64,000 nucleotides of DNA, taken from the NCBI RefSeq assembly GCF_016545825.1, contig NC_052614.1, positions 7,148,559-7,212,558 of the forward strand, read 5' to 3'. The stretch comes from Eucalyptus grandis (Eukaryota > Streptophyta > Magnoliopsida > Myrtales > Myrtaceae). A program made the translations under genes and the position numbers. Of this stretch, positions 59,385 to 64,000 are shown piece by piece (positions within the stretch are counted from its first letter, which is position 1; each line of letters opens with the position of its first letter). The notes beneath the pieces were generated by a model. That model searched no databases. It had not been told where the DNA came from and was given only the letters and a program-made list of their open reading frames with translations.

Positions 59385-59818
59385 TTCAATCCTCCTTTGG
59401 ATCCCTTTCTGGGTCCTCCTCCTCCTCAATGATCTCTCCTACTTCTTTGCTCTAGCTGGAGCCCACGGCTGAGTACACTGGAGAGTCAAAATCACTTTCA
59501 AGCTTGGGATCCTTTGCATCAACCACCGATCCACCCTTAGGATCTGCTATACCCTTCTCGAACCAACCTCTAACACATACAGAGGTACATCACATTCCAG
59601 CATAGGGCCCACCCTTCGTCCATCATTGTAACGGTGATACCACACTCGGTATTTATGGGGCACCTTTTTTGGGTTCACCCACATCAACCCAGACGGTGGA
59701 TTTCACCTTTACATTTTCCAACCCTTTAGGGTGCCCATGTATCGGAATGTGATAACCTATTTCTGTGAATTTCTTAGGTTTTCCAAAATGCTCGGGAGGA
59801 GCTAGAGGTGCTGCCATC
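59385..59818 (-). pseudogene. Short ORF inside the gypsy LTR (copy 2, frameshifted)
   Basis: Begins MAAPLAPPEHFGKPKKF and includes KVKSTVWVDVGEPKKGAP. A run of A residues near 59,668 shifts the frame, after which VPHKYRVWYHRY appears in the next frame. An acidic tail (SDFDSPVYSAVGSS, EEEEDPERDPKED) reads near 59,400. It occupies the same LTR position as the ORF at 48,408. Confidence 0.45.
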
Positions 59819-60190
59819 TATGGACTTGAAATGTTATCTCCCAACGGGGTGAGACGACGTCTCAGCGAGTTCCACTCTCTAAGACCAGACTAGGAAGCAA
59901 ATACGCCCTAAGAGCTGCTTAAGCACAACACAGATCATAGGACTTACCTTGGTCTCAGTCTCTTCCTGCAAATTAGTATCTCGAAACTCAACCAATCATG
60001 ACAATTCACCAAATTAGATCTAACTATCGATCAATCGACCCTGTCGATTACAAGTCATCACGGCCTTCTCCTGGTCAGCTTATTTCTTACTATCTATGAG
60101 TCCAATCAAAATCCAAGACTGCTTACTCTAGGTGATATATAGATAGTAGCTTGCCCCAAAGGCTAATAAATAGTACACTATTCATTCTCT

Positions 60191-60438
60191 AAGATGACAT
60201 ACGGGTCGTCAAGTTAATATAGTATATTGTTCCTTCTCCAGATTATATACAGAGCCATCGAGCTGTTATAGTATAACGTTCTTTCTCCAAGATGACATAT
60301 AGAGTCATCGAGCCATTACATCATACCATTCTTTCAACAAGATGACATATAGAGTCATCGAGCCAATATAGTATAACGTTCTTTCTCCAAAATGACATAT
60401 AAAGCCATCGAGCTGTTATAGCATACCGTTCCGATCGT
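60191..60438. repeat. 49-50 bp minisatellite in gypsy LTR A
   Basis: Five units starting at about 60,191, 60,240, 60,289, 60,339 and 60,389, with AAGATGACATATAGAG and TCATCGAGCC or variants. Confidence 0.85.
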
Positions 60439-62601
60439 ACAATCAATTTACCATTTTTATCATACCCGATAAAAATACACGTGTGTGGATATATGGTCGG
60501 CCTTAGCCAAAATACAAGGTTTTCAGTTTTGAACCTCCCACTATTTTCAGCAATCCCAAAATAGATTTTTGGCGCTATAGACCGACGCTCGGTAAGTCTC
60601 CAATTAATTACCAAAATTATCCATTTTTGGAATTAAATACCCACAAACACAAATCACAATCAATTTGCACAATCAGGCACTTAATTAAATAAACAGAGAA
60701 AACCACTGCAATCAGCACGAAATTCTGGTCACCAGCTATCCCGATCTCATTTTCGAAAAATAAATAAATAAATAATTACGGAAAATATTAAATAAATGCC
60801 GTAATGCAACTTAGGCCCGAAAAAGCCTAATTGGACGCCGAGACGGACTTGGAAAATTTCCGAATCACTCTAGATAAAAACTAGAGTTTGTCTAGGCTCT
60901 AATTACACTAACTAACCACCTAACATGCATCGACAATTAATTAAATTTACTAATTTAATCTAACTATCCACCTAATCCATACTTAACCTAAACTAATCAA
61001 CTCTTAAGTGTCATTAACCTACTAAGCGATGATTAGTGAGTTAAACTTACTTGTTCGGCGATTTGATCGGTGCAAAACAACGGGGACGCAATGGGGCTCA
61101 ACTCTCTTCAAAGCGGGCCTAGCTTTCGAGGTTCGGAACGACCTCAAAACGGGCCCGAGGTGCTGCTGGAAACCCACTGGTTTGCTCTTTATTCTTGGCT
61201 AGTTGCTGGCTGAAAAGGCAAGGTGGTGGCTTGGTTGAGGCGGGGATGTATCAAGGAAGGTTGAAAGGGCCAAACGGAGCCTAGGCGGGACTCAAACGGT
61301 GGCCGACAGCAGCTCATGGTGGTGGGGACAAGTTGGACAGCTCTCAAATAGCTAGGGATGGCGGCTGGAATTTCGAGATCGTGCGGGTGGCGCGGTGGCG
61401 CAGGCGCAAGGCGGGGCGGCGAACGGCGATAGGAGGGGCTGCACGTGGGCGGTCCGGCGGGTGTCCATGGTTGCAAGGGCTTCGGCTGGTCTCTCTCTTG
61501 GTTGCTGAGCATGAAAATGGCACAATGAAGAGGATGGGAGGGGCGGTCGACGGTAGATGAGGGAGAGAGGGAGAGATGAGGGAACAAAGGGGGCCACTTG
61601 GTCTCTTATCCTTATCTTCTTGTCCCCCATTTGCCCACCAAGCTTGACTCTCTTCCACCCTTCATTTTCCAGCCTTCAATCCCCTTCTAGAAGGCTTAAA
61701 TTGGTCCATAAGTCATGGTGGTGGGGATCATACGAATTTGCTTGATTTCCTCTTCAATTGGACACTTATTCATATTTAAATCAATACAATTTGGCCTCTC
61801 AAAAATCAACCAACACTTCAACGATCCAATTGTTATTTTTCCTCACCAATCGATCCCACTTGCTTTCCAATTTTGCAATAAAAAACGATCCCCAACACTT
61901 TCCGAACAAAACGGCCCTACCTCACTTTTTACAAAAAAAGTCTCGATTTGCAGAAAAATCTTATGGGACTGAGTCAAATTCCTAAAATAATTTGTGACAT
62001 GATAGAACTTTCAATTTCTGAAATCGGATTCAAATTCGCGGTTAATTTCAATTCAGCGCGTTTTTAGCGTGACCTGACTACTAGGTAGCTTTCGGAAATT
62101 TTTAGTACAAATGACCCGTGGTCGATTTTCTTCGAGCCACAATGAACCCACTCGACACATTGGCGACTCGGTTGTCGTGAAAATCTCAATGATTCAAATA
62201 TGGACACAGGGTACCAAAACGATAGAAAAATTAGTCTAGCATCGGCTGATGAGAATTTTCCAAATTAGTGGAGTCACCCACGTTTAGCCACACATCTTAG
62301 TCGAACCGACATATCTCTGATCCCTGATCGATTTTTAACTGTGCCGTAATGGCCTCTAAAGATTAGCACGATTGAATAGTTGATTCTTGGTTGAATTATC
62401 AAGTCTATTGCATTAAAATTCCTTAATGTCTTCCCCAGATAATCTAGTTATATCGAGAGTGATCAGCTCTGAGAACAACTTTATAGGTGCGTCAATGAAA
62501 TGCCCGATTTATTTAATGGAAAACAAATTGAAAATTTGGAATGTCACAACTCTTCTCCTCTTATAAAAATTTCGTTCTCGAAATTTAAACCATTACAATA
62601 T

Positions 62602-63116
62602 TTAAGCAAAAAGATGGGGGTACAACTGTCTTATCGACTCTTTAGTCTCCCATGTCGCTCCTTCAGTACCGTGGTGTTGCCAGACCACTTTGACAAACAT
62701 GATGGTCTTTGTACACAGAACTTGCTCTTTTCTATCCATGATCTGAACCGGGCTTTTAACGTATGACACACAGTCATTCACATCCAATTCTTCAAAATTA
62801 AGCACATGGGTCGGGTTAGGCTCGTACTTCCTTAACATCGACACGTGAAAGATATCGTGCACTTGTGCCAATCTCGGCAGCAACGCAAGACGATATGTTA
62901 AGGTCCTCATTCTCTCTAGAATTCCAAATGGACCTACATACCTCGGACTCAGTTTTCCTTTCTTTCCAAAGCACGTCCCCTCATTGGTGACACTTTTAAA
63001 AAAACATGATCACAAACTTGGAATTCCAATAATCTCCGATGCTTATCTACGTAATTTTCTATCTGCTCTGAGCGGTCTTTAGTCTGCCTCTGATCACTAC
63101 AACGGCATCCATTGAC
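62602..63116 (-). pseudogene. Ty3-gypsy polyprotein C-terminus (chromodomain-like)
   Basis: The 62,910-62,602 frame has YRLALLPRLAQVHDIFHVS, MLRKYEPNPTHVL and a chromodomain-like end (VVWQHHGTEGATWETKES). Stop at 62,602. Upstream (63,110-62,911) the integrase tail is in other frames (KERKTESEVCRSIWNSRE) with stops. The coding region is cut at about 63,117 by another LTR. Confidence 0.85.
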
Positions 63117-64000
63117 TGTTGTCGCGACCTAAAATTTTCAGGGCAATCCTAAAGTTTAGGTTAATGGATTACTAAGTCCGAAGACTTGGCACGGACCCTC
63201 TCAAGTCCTACCAATCGCGACTTGATAGAAATTAACTCATTTAAACATGCAATTCTATTCAATTTGGAGCCGCCACTAATCAATTAGGGTCGATTAGAAA
63301 CCCAAATAAAGTATGAGAGAATACTTTATTTTTATGAACCAGAGATTCAATAAGTCCGGGGACATGATTACGCTAAATTAGTCTAATGCCATTTCGGTAC
63401 CTTTTATTTTAATTTAAAAAAAATATTTAGCAGACAATGTTAATTAATTTTAACCTAAACTACTAACATGCAAATGGTGGTCATGCGGGTGCGCAATCAA
63501 TAAAATAACATTCAAATAAAAATGCTAATAAAAATGCATGTCCTAAACATGATTTCTAAATGACATGACACCTAATTTTTCTTTTTTTCTTTTTTTTTTA
63601 AAATTAATTATATGCAATCTTAATCTAAATTTAATATGCATGGATTTTACTTTAATGATATGTGAGATGCAATTCATATGGTATGACTTAAACTTATTAC
63701 TATATGTATGCAATCTAATTTATATAATCCTAAATATGCATGTGCTACGTGATATGGGATGAATGACATGGTATTTCTACATGCATGCTCTTTTATGATC
63801 TTTTTTTATTTTATTTATGATGATTCATTTTTTAATGCATATATGCAACCTATGCTAAATAATGATGATATGGGATTAATTATGAATTAACCTATTAACT
63901 AACCAAGGAAGACTTTTGTGTTTTCTTTTTTTATTTGAAATGACCTAGTAATTTTTATTAAAAGAAAGTAACGTAATGATGTAATGCTAATTTTTTAGGC
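63117..64000. mobile_element. Third nested LTR element (element C), start only
   Basis: TGTTGTCGCGACCTAAAATT begins abruptly inside gypsy integrase sequence. TGTCGCGACC-type starts occur in plant gypsy LTRs (Ogre/Tat type, from memory). The rest is AT-rich LTR-like sequence running out of the window, with no coding potential. Confidence 0.55.

Larger units (their letters stand above)
59092..62549 (-). repeat. Gypsy LTR A (3' LTR, 3.46 kb)
   Basis: Plus-strand ends TGTCACGCCCC and GGAATGTCACA. On the minus strand it is directly preceded by the polypurine tract AAGAGGAGAAGAG (62,563-62,551) and gypsy polyprotein, so it is the 3' LTR of a minus-strand element whose 5' part is outside. The flank GGAAG (59,087-59,091) should be the target duplication. 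Confidence 0.9.

Overview
The window is nuclear DNA of a flowering plant, probably a woody dicot (no species is claimed). Support comes from intron-containing genes of plant-only families (RWP-RK, ACD6-type ankyrin/PGG), Sirevirus and other Ty1-copia elements, Ty3-gypsy elements with very long LTRs, a tRNA-type SINE, a Tourist-like MITE and GC-cored Mutator-like elements. No prokaryotic organisation, CRISPR array or rRNA gene was seen, and I recognised no tRNA gene. Almost every host gene here is broken, so this is a gene-family graveyard filled by nested transposons.

Layout. 1-7.4 kb: a decayed ACD6-like gene copy (minus), a Tourist-like MITE, a duplicated repeat, and a PDZ-like gene (minus) whose last exon carries a MULE. 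7.9-9.8 kb: an RKD-type RWP-RK gene (minus), apparently broken by small lesions. 9.8-17.2 kb: MULE remnant, poly-A retroposon scar, SINE, a 2.0 kb solo LTR and first-exon fragments of the ankyrin family. 18.4-21.4 kb: a second ACD6-like copy and a second PDZ-like 3' end. 21.5-29.7 kb: complete-length but decayed Ty1-copia element (minus, TSD TATGA). 31.3-34.1 kb: third ACD6-like copy with the same flank as the first. 35.5-46.6 kb: Sirevirus-like copia element (minus) with an extra third ORF, an internal MULE and an inverted LTR piece. 47.6-51.2 kb: gypsy 5' LTR of 3.3 kb with PBS. 51.2-55.3 kb: degenerate gene resembling plant mobile domain (PMD) proteins, split by a MULE with a perfect 9-bp TSD. 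56.4-64.0 kb: three LTR elements nested in one another.

How it fits together. The ACD6-like and PDZ-like families are duplicated in the same order, so paralogous segments give natural 'empty sites' for several insertions: MITE, solo LTR, SINE and PDZ-exon MULE. The coding capacity that looks best preserved belongs to the Sirevirus gag. The most unusual observations are a short ORF at the same place inside two long gypsy LTRs, a cluster of perfect hairpins with one shared core in the copia LTRs (which are also asymmetric), and similar GC-rich cores in transposons of different superfamilies. No clearly new multi-gene system was found.
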